Made by a program: the position numbers and the translations under genes | From: Stereum hirsutum FP-91666 SS1 | Taxonomy: Eukaryota; Basidiomycota; Agaricomycetes; Russulales; Stereaceae | Direction: 5' to 3' | NCBI RefSeq assembly: GCF_000264905.1 | Contig: NW_006763135.1 | Span: 1,281,179 to 1,345,178 of the forward strand | Length of the DNA: 64,000 nt | The notes under the pieces: generated by a model | Seen by the model: only the letters and a program-made list of their open reading frames with translations | Told to the model about the DNA's origin: nothing | The model's database searches: none | Shown here: one piece after another, positions 1-10,190 of the stretch | Layout: every line of letters begins with the position of its first letter | Numbering within the stretch: position 1 is the first letter of the stretch

Positions 1-2429
1 CTGAGCCCGCCTCTTGAGCGCGTTGAGACGCATGAGACGGAGGCGGAGGAAGACGATGGTGACGAGCTGGACGCCGTAGACGACTATGTGGGCGATGAAG
101 GCTTTGACGTAGCGCGGTGCATCGTTGCTTTGGAAGACTGGTTGAATGGAATGAGCGAATGAGTGAGTACACAGGAAGGACAGCCAAGGAGGGCCAGGGA
201 TATGACACTGACCTTGGGGTCCGACTGCATTTCCGACTGCCCAGGCACTAGACGGGATGAGAAGTAAATGAGTAATGCGTTAGATGTAGGAGAGGTCTGA
301 GTCGCGTACATGAAGACCATAGACGAAACCATAACCTGCTTCGTACGACCGCCAATATTGTTCGACATAACGGCCAAATTGAGGACAGCGACCGCTCCAA
401 AGCCTTGCGTGCAGCTATAGCCAAGCATAGCGAATCAGCCAGTCGTTCAAACGAACTGCAGTGAAGGATACAGGTACATACTAGAAGGCGATTAGAAGTC
501 CGACTTTTGTGTGGTCATTCGTAGGGACGGCTAGAGGTTGCGGGTCAGAAGGACTACTTCCGAATGTATGATACACACTCACTTATGAACACAATCGTTC
601 CTATAACATTCGGTATGGTATACAGCTACAATGGTAGTCAGACCACTAGCAGAAGACAGGACGACAGCCAGGATAGACTCACGAAGGCAAACATGAGCTT
701 GTTCTTCTTGCAAAGATACGCTGCCGTGAACAAGAAGGTCATAATGACGCCGCCCTGGGCAATCGCGAGTAGATACGTCTGCAACGTTGTGTAGCCCTAT
801 GACATTTCATTGAAAGTTAGTCGTAATATGGATTGGGGCATGGGGATCCACGTACAAAGGCACTGATGATCAAGTTGGAAAAAGCACCCAGTCCTCCTGT
901 GGGTAAGGCGTTCGTGAAGGAAATGAGGGTAACGGCCCATACGGTGGGATCAGTGAGAGCCTCAACTAGATAATAAAATACAGCACGTCAGGAATTTTGA
1001 TATTCGAGAGGAATGGAGATGAGGAGCGCACTCATTTGGTATTTCTACGAGGGCGTGAATGTCAGAGCTGCATAGACATTGGCAATACAAACAGCATACC
1101 ACATACCTTGAACGTCTTGTTCTGAATACCAGTCTCGTTCTTCCGCACCCGCTCAGTCATAAGTAATCGGTCCTCAAGCGAAAAGCAGCGAGCACGCATG
1201 GGAGAGTCGGGCAACCACCATAAGACAAAGCATCCCCAAACAACAGTGATAGCACCGAGAAGCTACGAAGAGTTGATCAGCCAGTGGCAGACAGCGGACA
1301 GAAATAAGTGTTGCATACCGTGAATAGTATCTGCCAGTTCTTGAGCACACCATGTTGGATGTGGTAGATCCCATATGCGATGAGACCGCCGACGCATTGT
1401 TGGAAGCCATTCATCGAGTAAAAAGCGCCGATGACCAGGGCCTGCTCTTCCCTCGTGTACCACATCGTTGACCTAGCCATTGTGTAAGGTATATGAGCAT
1501 TATGAGACTGACAACGGAAGAGTGGAGTCACAAAGATGCACCCACATGAAAACGAAGGCAGGCTGGCAGACGCATTCGAAGATCCCCAGGAGTGTTCGGA
1601 CGATAACGAGGCCAGTGAAGTTGTGGCATGCGGCGGTACAGGCTAGGACGGCACCCCAGGCGGTAATGCTGATGTTCAGATGGCCCCATAGATGAGCTCA
1701 ATGCAACGTATTGAAGTTTAGAATAAGATACTGACTTGAACGCCAGTAGCTTCGCGATAGGAAGCCGTTGGATTAACCGATTGGCCGGAAATTCCCAGCA
1801 GAGGCTGTTGAGCAAAACAGTTCAGTATAGCACACTACACAACGTGCGAGTCATCACATACATTGCGATGTAGACTAGAATGACGGAGACCTTGTTGAGT
1901 TCGTAAAACATGAGAAGTCGAGAAAACGTCTACGTACCACATGTGGTCAGCCATGCATACTGCTGCCCGTGAAGCTTCGTGTCTTGTTGGATCCCCATGA
2001 TGGAGGCAAAGTTCAAGGTCCTGTCTCAAAATGAGGGGTCTGCCATCGAAGTCGCAGAGGGTTATAACGTACCCCTTATCCAAGGTCTGTGCGAAGTACG
2101 TGACCACCATAACCACCAAGACGCGCTTATGGATCATCCACCTCAAGCGCCGATTCGTAGCGTCGTCGATAACAACGATGGGTTTGGTCACACCCGCCGC
2201 TGTCTCGTTGAAGAACTCAGCGATCTCTGCATCAATCCCTTTCATGGGTGCTGGCAAATAAGTAGCGGTCAGAACACTTCATCCCATGTTAGATAGGATG
2301 TCGAGGAGCTAACATACCTTCATCGACTCCTGGAGAACCGCTGCGGAAGGAGAACGTGTCTTTGCTGTCAACATTCTCCCTATGCACAGGGATCTCCGAC
2401 TGATCCTTAGACTTGTCGAGGGAAGTCAT
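1..2429 (-). CDS. Dal5-type MFS permease (allantoate/organic anion), C-terminus cut by window edge
   Basis: This is a plasma-membrane major facilitator of the Dal5 / anion:cation symporter group, whose members import allantoate, nicotinate, biotin or acidic sugars by proton symport. The start ATG is at 2427-2429, followed by an acidic cytosolic tail. Reading through introns gives first-helix residues FAQTLDKGTLNFASIMGI and then QQYAWL, the standard Dal5 signature. Later exons give NRLIQRLPIAK and a periplasm-facing segment with MWYTREEQALVIGAFYSMNG. The last exons give AWAVGNAVGPQ and then VFQSNDAPRY, which begins the final helix that runs to base 1. An intron of about 70 nt joins those two (near 137-209). 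There are at least eight exons. The stop lies outside the window. Its divergent neighbour is a GH105 hydrolase, which suggests import of a pectin breakdown product. The substrate itself cannot be read from sequence. Confidence 0.85.
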
Positions 2430-3218
2430 AGTCGTGTTTTCGTGGTTTGAGGTCGTGAAAAATTGTGGGATACGTAGGAAAGAGACAGGAGTGACGTGCA
2501 GCTCGCGACGTGTCTGCGATGGAGGAGGATAGGACACCTGCAGAAGCCTCAACAAGCTCAAAACGCTCAGAAGACTCCCATCTTATAACTTGTCTTCTCA
2601 AAAGGTCCGCGAATGCCGACAAATTCTGACCAGTGTGACCCCGTGGGGCCCCACACGCGATCGTTCCTGGCACGGCCAATCAACAAAAAGTGAATCGCGG
2701 ATGTTTACCATCCGGGCTCAGGTCGTTGAAGGTATGAAGCGAAGGAATAAAGTCCGCACAAAACCGGACCACCACGGATGATGAAAATATTAGCGCAGTT
2801 GAGTTGTTCCATATCATTGACATAGACGAACATAAGCAACTTAGACACAACCGCTTCGTAAAACGAGCTTCAAAATTCCTCCACTGGAAGCGCGGTCATC
2901 TGCCAGGAGAAAGACGACGTACAGAATAATGCCCCCACCTATGGCTCTCGCCTGTCACAACCTGCCAAGATTGTTTTCCCGAACACGAGTCCATTGCCTC
3001 ACAACAATGCGGTCCGCGGCGGTCCGTCTCGCAGGGCAAACATGTTCTTGAGACGGTCATGTCTTCCAGGGGCCCTTGCTAGATAGCAAATTCCCGTACA
3101 CTGAAATGAGGCGAGTATGAGGTGCATCAACGACATCGCCCAGATAGTAAGAGCAACCATCATCTCTGAACAGCCCTATTATCCGCGCCCGACTTCATAG
3201 TATCACACGAAACGCACC
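2430..3218. promoter_or_regulatory. Divergent intergenic region between MFS permease and GH105
   Basis: These 789 bases separate two divergent start codons and hold no convincing gene. Open frames here are short and match nothing I recognise. A shared promoter for the transporter and the hydrolase is the simplest reading. No canonical TATA box was found close to either start. Confidence 0.5.
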
Positions 3219-4446
3219 ATGTCCGCAGCGAACATCAACCCGAAGAAAGTCGCACTGCTGAAGCAGATCAGAGGCCTCATCGACTGTTTAGTCAATATCA
3301 AGGATGAGACTGGAGAGTTCTTGATGACTCTGGAGGATGGCAGAGTCATCGACACGAAGGGTTGGAACGATTGGGAGGTGAGTAGCCCCTATTCACCTTC
3401 CAAACAGATCTCGTCTTTGACGCCACACCACTTTGTAGTGGACACATGGAGTAGGACTATACGGCCTCTTGAAGTTCCACGAGATCACAGGAGATGAAGA
3501 AGCGCTACGCATCTCCCTTCTCTGGTTCAAGGACCGTTTCGAGATCGGCACGACGAAGAACGTCAACACGATGTCTCCCCTGCTCACTGCAGCATACCTC
3601 CACGAAGCCAAGCATGCAGACTACCTCGCACATCTCGATTCATGGGCGGAGTGGGTCATGTACGACATGCCACGGACGGAAGAGGGAGGTCTGCAACACA
3701 TCACGTACCTCGTCGACAACCACCAGCAACTATGGGACGATACGCTCATGATGACTGTCCTTCCCCTGACGAAGATCGGTCTCGTCTTGGGGCGACAGGA
3801 ATACATCGAAGAGGCGAAGAGGCAGTTCTTGCTTCATATCAAGTATTTGGCTGACCCGCAGACCGGATTATGGTTCCATGGTACGTCTCCAAAAGCAGAT
3901 TCGATACGTACAAACATCCTCATGCCCTGTTATGCAGGTTGGACGTTCGACGGCCGTCATCACTTCGGAAAGGCCCTGTGGGGGCGAGGGAACTGCTGGA
4001 TCACAGTCTCCATCCCAGACTTCATCGAGCTCCTGAAACTACCACCAACGGATGGTGTTCGCCTCTTCCTCACTTCAGCCCTCAAAGCCCAGATCGACGC
4101 ACTGGTGAAGTATCAAGACCAGTCGACCGGCCTCTGGCATACCATCCTCGACGACCCGACATCGTACCTAGAAGCATCCGCGACGGCCGGTTTTGCGTAC
4201 GGAATCCTGAAGGCTCTGAGGATGCGTTTGATACCTAAGGAGGAGCGGTATCTGAAGGCGGCGGAGAAGGCGGTGAAGGGCGTGATGGATAATATTTCGG
4301 AGAAGGGAGAGTTACAGAAGGTGTCGTTCGGGACGCCGGTGTTTGATGATGCAGAGGAGTACAAGAAGATCCCGTTGACGTCGATGCCTTACGGGCAGTC
4401 GCTAGCATTACTGGCACTTACGGAATATTTGCGCACCTTTTTGTAG
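3219..4446 (+). CDS. GH105 unsaturated glycuronyl/rhamnogalacturonyl hydrolase
   Basis: Family GH105 enzymes (YteR/YesR type) remove the unsaturated uronic acid that pectate or rhamnogalacturonan lyases leave at the non-reducing end of oligosaccharides. Three exons are seen: 3219-3377, 3439-3880 and 3938-4446, giving about 370 residues, the usual length of a single (alpha/alpha)6 barrel. The motif LWDDTLMMTVLPL carries the expected catalytic Asp, and LWGRGNCW matches the conserved W-RGN-W active-site motif; a late MPYGQSLALLAL helix closes the barrel. No signal peptide is visible, so the enzyme probably works in the cytosol on imported di- or oligosaccharides. That fits the divergent MFS permease. 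Intron 2 (3881-3937) is 57 nt, a multiple of three, and has no in-frame stop, so a retained form would add 19 residues next to the active-site loop. Confidence 0.9.
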
Positions 4447-4808
4447 CTCTAGTCGTCGATTCAGCAGAGGACTTTACATCGTGATGTTTGCAGTGTGGCG
4501 CCTGGAGTTTGTATCCTGAATCGCATGGGCAGCTGGGTGCGGTAGAGATAGAATGAGATAGAGCACTGTGTTGCAGCTTTCCTGCCTCAATTATTCGAGT
4601 AGACTAAGCAGTAGTATGGAGATGGGCTGGAAAGTCCACCGACAGAGAACGAGGACAAACGGTTTAGAGCGGTGCCACGCTCGGATTTACTTACATGCTT
4701 ATGTAATCAGCCCGTGCCACTCAACTGCTCTCGGTGAGCGCGACTGACTTGCGTCAGGCCTTTACCTCCTCGTTCTACCACGGCGACTTTGCTGCCATCC
4801 GCACCACT
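4447..4808. other. Intergenic region GH105 to PRP31
   Basis: About 360 bases between the GH105 stop and the PRP31 start, holding the GH105 3' UTR and the PRP31 promoter/5' UTR. No further gene or clear motif is seen. Confidence 0.5.
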
Positions 4809-7242
4809 ATGAGCGCCGCAGACGACTTCCTTGCTGACCTCGACGGTCTCTCTGACAATGATGACGAAGACCAGCCCGTCGAAGAAGGAGCCCTCGAAGA
4901 CCTCGCCACACAGCCCACTGGCAGCAATGGCAACAACCCCCTCAAACGCAAGGCCTCAGGCTCTGACGCCGAAATGTCGGACGCAGACGATGGAGAAGCT
5001 CCAGACGAAGAGGCTGAGGGGAAGGCCAGAGGAGGAGGGTTGGTTTTGGATGGAGGTGTGAAGCCTGCGGAAGAACTGGATGCGGAGGATGTGCAGTTGA
5101 TGGAGTTGGGGAGGGTCGAGGACGTGAAGGAGGTGGCGAAGTTGGAGGGGAGTAAGAGGATGAATGATATTTTGAAGGTATGTCTGTGCTACCTGCTACC
5201 GTCAAGAGTTCAGCGAAGTCTTGACCTTCGCGGCATGTCTAGGAAATCGAGAAGTACCAGGCCAACCCGTCTTCAATGGACACGATTTCATTGCCTATAC
5301 ACTCCAATCCAGAATACAATCTAATTGTCCAGGCGAATAACCTGTCAGTGGATGTAGACAACGAGATTCTTGTCGTTCACAAGGTGCGTTCTCCTGCCCT
5401 TCCCAACGAGTAAACAGATCACACATTGAAACCACGGTCTCCACAGTTCATCCGGGACCATTATGCTCCCAAATTCCCTGAGCTGGAACAGCTGGTCGCC
5501 GATCCTGCCATGTACATTCGCTCCGTGCGCGTCCTGGCTAACCACGAGGTGCGTCCAAATTCTTCTTGACCAAGGCACTCTTCAGCGAAACGAGACTGGA
5601 AGTAGCTAATGGTGTGTGTGCTCATCCAGGACCCAACGAAAGTCGAACTGCAAGGCGTCCTCCCTCCCGCAATTATCATGAGTGTCCTCGTCACCGCGAC
5701 GACCACCTCCGGCCAGCCACTAGAGGAAGCCAACTGGAAGTCGGTCGAACGAGCCTGTGACCTGGCCGATCGACTGGAGGAGGCGCGCAAAAAGGTGTGT
5801 TCCTTCTGCATGCTGTTCCATGTCATAGTACACCGTCCAGCTTGGAATCGAAACACTCATATAATTGGACTTTGTTGCCGTGTTCGACGTGATAGATTTT
5901 CATGTACGTCAGTTCACGAATGAACGTTCTCGCACCGAACCTATCAGCCATCGTGGGCACAACTACAGCGGCCAAACTCCTCGGTGTCGCAGGCGGACTC
6001 AGCGGACTCGCTAAGATGCCCGCTTGTAACGTTCACGTATGTTTTCTCTCGTATCCCTCTCTCTCTCTCTCTCTCTCTCTCCTTCCCTCTCTATTTACCC
6101 ACGCGATGCTGACACCCACGCGTACGACAGCTTCTGGGCGCACAGAGGAAGATCACCGCCGGTTTCTCGACGGCCACACAACGTCGGCACACCGGCTTCG
6201 TCTACCAGTCCGAACTCGTCCAACAAACGCCAGCAGAATACCAGCTCAAGCTCCAGCGCACAATCGGTGCCAAGGCCGTCCTGGCCGCTAGGATGGACCT
6301 GGAGAGGAACAAACGCGACGGCGAGTCCCCTTCTCTTCCTGCGCTGTGTCGTTTATGTTTACTAATGTACGTGATTTATATTTTTGGGGCCGGGGTATAC
6401 AGGGAGCTACGGTGAAGAACTACGAGAGAAGATCGAGAAACGTTTGGATCGATTGACCGCGCCTCCACCCTCCAAAGTCGTCAAGGCCCTCCCACTGCCT
6501 AACGACGGCCCCAAGAAACGTCGTGGCGGTAAACGGTGCGTTTGAATCCCTCTCCTCTCTCCCTCCCTCCCTCTCCTCGACTTGCACCTCCCTCGAGTAC
6601 TGATTTCTGCCCTCAGAGCACGCAAAGCGAAAGAAGCCTACGCGCAGACCGAGCTCCGCAAACTCTCGAACCGGATGGCGTTCGGCGAGGCCGAAGAAGA
6701 GGTCGGCGCGTTCGACGAGACGAAGGGACTGGGCATGATTGGGGTGTCTACGGGCAAAGTGCGCGCGAGCCAGGGCGAGACGAAGAGCAAGGGTGCGTTT
6801 TATATACTCTCCTCTCCTCTCCTCACTTCTCCTCACTTTCCTTCACTTCACGTCACTTCTCCTCACTTCACGTCACCTTTGTTTTGTCTCGCTCCATCCC
6901 GTGAAACTGAAACTGACTTGCATTTTCATTTTTATTCTTTCGTGGTCGTATGTAGCCAAAATGTCGAAAGCGAACAAGCTACGAACCGCGGCGCTCACCA
7001 GGGCCGCACAGGGCGCACAAACCTCGGGTACCGCGTCTTCCTTGGTCGTCACCCCCGTCCAAGGTAAGCTCACGATACAGCCCATCATCTCTGTCAAGTT
7101 CCGACCTCACACTTTTTGGGTCGATCTATTTTCAGGCTTCGAGCTTTCAAATCCTGCGGCGAGGGCGGCGCGCGTCAAAGAGGCGAACGAGCGTTGGTTC
7201 GGCGGCGGGACGTTCTCGTTCGTTGGGCAGAAGGGGTCTTGA
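4809..7242 (+). CDS. PRP31: U4/U6 snRNP protein Prp31
   Basis: Prp31 binds the 15.5K-U4 snRNA complex and holds U4/U6 and U5 together in the tri-snRNP, so it is needed for spliceosome activation. The start at 4809 ([14 protein letters not shown]) matches the acidic N-terminus typical of the family; an upstream in-frame stretch starts with a non-ATG codon and is ignored. About ten exons encode an acidic N-terminal region, a coiled coil, then the Nop domain. The Nop domain shows [59 protein letters not shown] and the [12 protein letters not shown] loop. A basic C-terminal domain follows, with [10 protein letters not shown] and a final FSFVGQKGS. All expected regions are present. Two introns are unusually pyrimidine-rich, one with a CT dinucleotide run (6057-6081). 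The gene converges on ISU1. Confidence 0.95.
6057..6081 (+). repeat. (CT)n microsatellite inside a PRP31 intron
   Basis: About twelve uninterrupted CT units lie some 20 nt downstream of the 5' splice site that follows the exon ending in ACNVH. A pyrimidine run normally sits next to the 3' splice site; here it is at the 5' side of the intron. It could bind a PTB-like protein or simply be a variable-length repeat. Confidence 0.85.
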
Positions 7243-7614
7243 GCCAATCATGAGCCAGACGGGTGTGCCCGGCGCGCCTTTCCGCTCGTCCGTTCGGGTT
7301 CGAGTTTTCGTTTGCTGTCTTCTCCTTTCGCTGTTGTTTCTTTGATGTGACGACTCGGATGCTTATGTTCACGCTTGTAATGTTATACGTGCTGATTCCT
7401 GATCGGAACCATGGAGAAACATGATGCATATAATGTAGCGGTGTAAAGTGCGGATGAAATGCTCGGTTATAATCGTACACAACGGATGGATAAAACGACC
7501 TCGTCAACAGCAACTCGACTCAAGAAGAACACAGCGGTATCATACTATGCGGACTAACACAACTGACGAGGCAAGAAAAAAAGAGACAAAGATGCGAGAA
7601 GGACGAAATTGGGT
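7243..7614. other. Convergent 3' region PRP31/ISU1
   Basis: This 372-base stretch holds the 3' UTRs of two convergent genes. Nothing else is supported. Confidence 0.5.
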
Positions 7615-8469
7615 TTAGGCCTGCCCTGGGTGGGCGGTGGCGACGGTATCGCCGGTGACGACGCTCTGTGAGACATCGATGAAGCCCGCTGCTTTCTTCG
7701 GGTCCGACATCTTTGACCGCTTGGAGTGGTAATCCCTGATAGCGGCGCGGATTGCGTCTTCGGCCAACACTGCAATTTGAGATTATATAGTCAGTGACCA
7801 TGCCCCCTAGCCCCTGAGAGGAGTGAGAAAGGATGAGAGAAAAGGAAACGCACTTGAACAATGGAGCTTGACTGGTGGGAGCGCGAGCTCTTTTGCGATC
7901 TCTGTGTTCTTGATTTTGCCGGCCTCCTCGAGGGAGAGGCCCTTGACGCGCTCGGTCATGTATGATGAGGATGCGATGGCGCTGCCACAGCCGAAGGTTT
8001 TAAACTTGACATCGGAGATGATGCCGTCCTCGTTGACGCGGATTTGGAGCTTCATAACGTCTCCGCATCTGTGGGACGAAGATGAGTCAGCGTGTGACGA
8101 CAGGGGGAAAAAAGGAGAATGAAGTCGGGTGCGGTCGCTATCACACGCGAGAGATGGGGCTCCTTCAGCGAGGAATGTGTACTCACGCAGGTGCACCGAC
8201 AAGACCGGTTCCAACGTCCTTGTCAGCCTTGGGTAATGAGCCAACCTGTGCGTACAAACGAGAGAGAGATTGTCAGATAACAGAGCTAGAAAGAGAGACG
8301 AGGGTGGATGACGCACGTTTCGTGGCTTCTCATAGTGTGAGATGACTTTTTCGTGGTATCCACGGGCGAGCGCAGGGCGGGCAGCTACTCTGCTTACAGC
8401 TGCAGCTGCAGAGGTAGAGGGGCGCGCAGACGCGCGAAGGACAGACTTTGCGACGGCAGAGCGAAACAT
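7615..8469 (-). CDS. ISU1: Mitochondrial iron-sulfur cluster scaffold Isu1
   Basis: Isu1 is the mitochondrial scaffold on which the Nfs1-Isd11-frataxin complex builds 2Fe-2S clusters. The start at 8469 gives [18 protein letters not shown], a basic, Ser/Ala-rich matrix-targeting peptide, with mature protein from about [14 protein letters not shown]. The gene has four exons. The three cluster-ligating cysteines are present in [26 protein letters not shown] and [15 protein letters not shown]. The chaperone-binding LPPVK motif for Hsp70 (Ssq1) is intact. The C-terminus ends in a short acidic/hydrophobic tail and TAA at 7615-7617. Its divergent promoter, shared with TAF9, holds CCAAT boxes and an iron-GATA motif, so iron-dependent control is likely. 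A TATATA element is at 8573-8578, about 100 nt upstream. Confidence 0.96.
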
Positions 8470-8572
8470 TTGTGGGATGAATGCGGTGATGGCGGAGTGA
8501 GTTGGTGGTTGCGGTGGAAGAGACGGGAAAAAGGGCTGAGCTCGTTTGGGAGAACGTGATGGTATATAAGAC

Positions 8573-8578
8573 GCGGCG
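8573..8578 (-). promoter_or_regulatory. TATA-like element of ISU1
   Basis: TATATA lies about 105 nt upstream of the ISU1 ATG, within a TTATATACC context on the minus strand. Position and sequence fit a core promoter TATA box; function is inferred. Confidence 0.5.
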
Positions 8579-8590
8579 GTGGAGCTCGGG

Positions 8591-8797
8591 CCAATCGCAC
8601 GGCACCGGCACTCCCAGCCAATCACAGCGCGAGCGGAGGCTGCGAACGAGCGTTCCGCCTGCCTCTTTGGGACACAGCCAATGGGATGTGGGACGCTGTC
8701 CTGCCGAGAGTCGCCGTTATCTGATAAGTAACCACCGAAATCCGACGCGTTCGGTGCCCCTTGCCGCTCTTCAACGACGCGTATACTCGCGGCCAAT
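8591..8797 (+). promoter_or_regulatory. Cluster of four CCAAT boxes in the ISU1/TAF9 promoter
   Basis: CCAAT occurs at 8591-8595, 8618-8622, 8678-8682 and 8793-8797, all on the plus strand. Three are followed by C or G in the common GCCAATC/G contexts. Fungal CCAAT boxes bind the Hap2/3/5 complex, which joins with HapX in iron regulation. Four copies within 207 bases is dense for this window. Confidence 0.7.
8719..8727 (+). promoter_or_regulatory. Iron-type GATA site (ATCWGATAA match)
   Basis: ATCTGATAA matches exactly the ATCWGATAA consensus known for ascomycete SreA iron regulators; basidiomycete relatives are Urbs1 and Cir1. It sits inside an inverted TTATC-T-GATAA pair, 250 nt upstream of the ISU1 ATG and 183 nt upstream of the TAF9 ATG, between the second pair of CCAAT boxes. 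Confidence 0.6.
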
Positions 8798-8909
8798 CAC
8801 TGCGCTCTCTGCTGAACAAAGGCTGGAACTGTTGCTTGTGTATTTGATTTCGACCTTCGCGTGTCAATCCGAACATAGTGTGGCCCATTTTCAGCTACTA
8901 TCGTCAACC

Positions 8910-9934
8910 ATGTCTCGAAACAACAACTCAGCCATGGACATCCCGCCGACTGCACGTGCAATCGCACTCCTCATTGCCTCCACCCCCGCAGTGCAAGACG
9001 CACAAATAGGCGTCCTGCAGCAGCTGCTAGAGTTTTCCCATCGTTACACATCCCAGGTGCTCTCTGACGCGTTGGTCTACGCGGATCATGCGGGACGATC
9101 AAATAAGATCGAGGCAGAGGACGTGAGCCTTGCGGTGCAGGCAAGGGTAGGCTGGGAGTTCGGAGGCAGAGTGCCGAAAGACGTTCGTATCCTTTCTCCA
9201 TTCCTTTTGATGTCATCTGGGTTTCTCCTTTCTCTCCGAGCTATGCATGCGTTATACAACAATGCTAATTTAAATTGCGTGATAATAAACAGTTCATCAC
9301 CTCCCTCGCAACCCAAACAAACGCCCAACCCCTCCCCTCCGTCCCCGAAACCTTCGGCCTCCGCCTCCCACCCTCCCCCGACTGCCTCACCTCCGTCGAC
9401 TTCGACCTCCACCCCAACCGGCCCCCTCCCGCCATCAAACAATACGACGAGGAGATCGAGGAAATAGAGGAGTCAGGCTCGGAAGACGACGACGAGGACA
9501 TGGAGCCTGCGCAGATTCCGTCGCATCCACACCCTCAATCTCAGGGGTATGGGTATGGCCAAGGTCAGGGGATGGGGATGGGAATGGGTCAGGCTCCACC
9601 GCAGATGCAGAGGCAGGATAGTGGGATTATGATGAATCCCGTGAGCGCGGTGCATACGCCCTCGGACGTTGATATGATCGGCGTGGAGGACGTGCTCGGT
9701 GGTGGGCGCAACGCCGGAGCAGTAGGGTTGGGCATAAGCGGCGTGCAGGCCATTCCGCAAGAAGCGGAGGAAGGAAGTGATGAAGAGGACGGGTTGTTCG
9801 GTGGTGAGGGTGGGGACGATGAGGAGAGTGGCGGTGAGGAGGGCTTGGAGGAGGTTCCGACGCCTGCGCCCGGTGGGGCACCGACTCCGAATGGGGTGAA
9901 GAGGAAATTGGTGGAGGATGATGATTATGATTGA
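8910..9934 (+). CDS. TAF9: TFIID/SAGA histone-fold subunit Taf9
   Basis: Taf9 pairs with Taf6 through histone folds in both TFIID and SAGA. Two exons encode about 310 residues. The N-terminal 90 residues hold the histone fold: PPTARAIALLIASTPAVQDA, QQLLEFSHRYTSQVLSDAL and KIEAEDVSLAVQARV. The conserved region after it follows the single intron, with FITSLATQTNAQPLP, FGLRLPPSPDCLT and then Pro-Ala-Ile-Lys-Gln-Tyr. The rest is a low-complexity tail rich in Asp/Glu and Gly-Met-Gln, longer than in yeast, ending in a basic KRK and acidic stretch that may act in nuclear import. The divergent promoter with ISU1 is probably tuned mainly for ISU1. Stop TGA ends at 9934. Confidence 0.93.
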
Positions 9935-10190
9935 TCAAGTTCTTTGAGTCTGCGCTGTGTTGTGTTATTCTGTCGATGTTCGTGCTTGTACATTTATATA
10001 TTTATCTTGCGGATTCGGCGCTCTAGGCCTTCAACTATCGACGACTCGTCAAGAAGACGGATCCATGTTGTAATATTTGAAAGGTCTATGATATATAAAA
10101 CGCCGACCCCCGACCACAGGACCGAAAAGAAAAACAAAGCTACCCGAGCAGACAGCGATCCAAATAATAAAAATCCTTGCTCCCTGCAGT

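Noticed and set aside
4734..4808. Longer N-terminus for PRP31
   Set aside because: The frame opens with GTG, not ATG; ATG 4809 gives the normal acidic Prp31 start.
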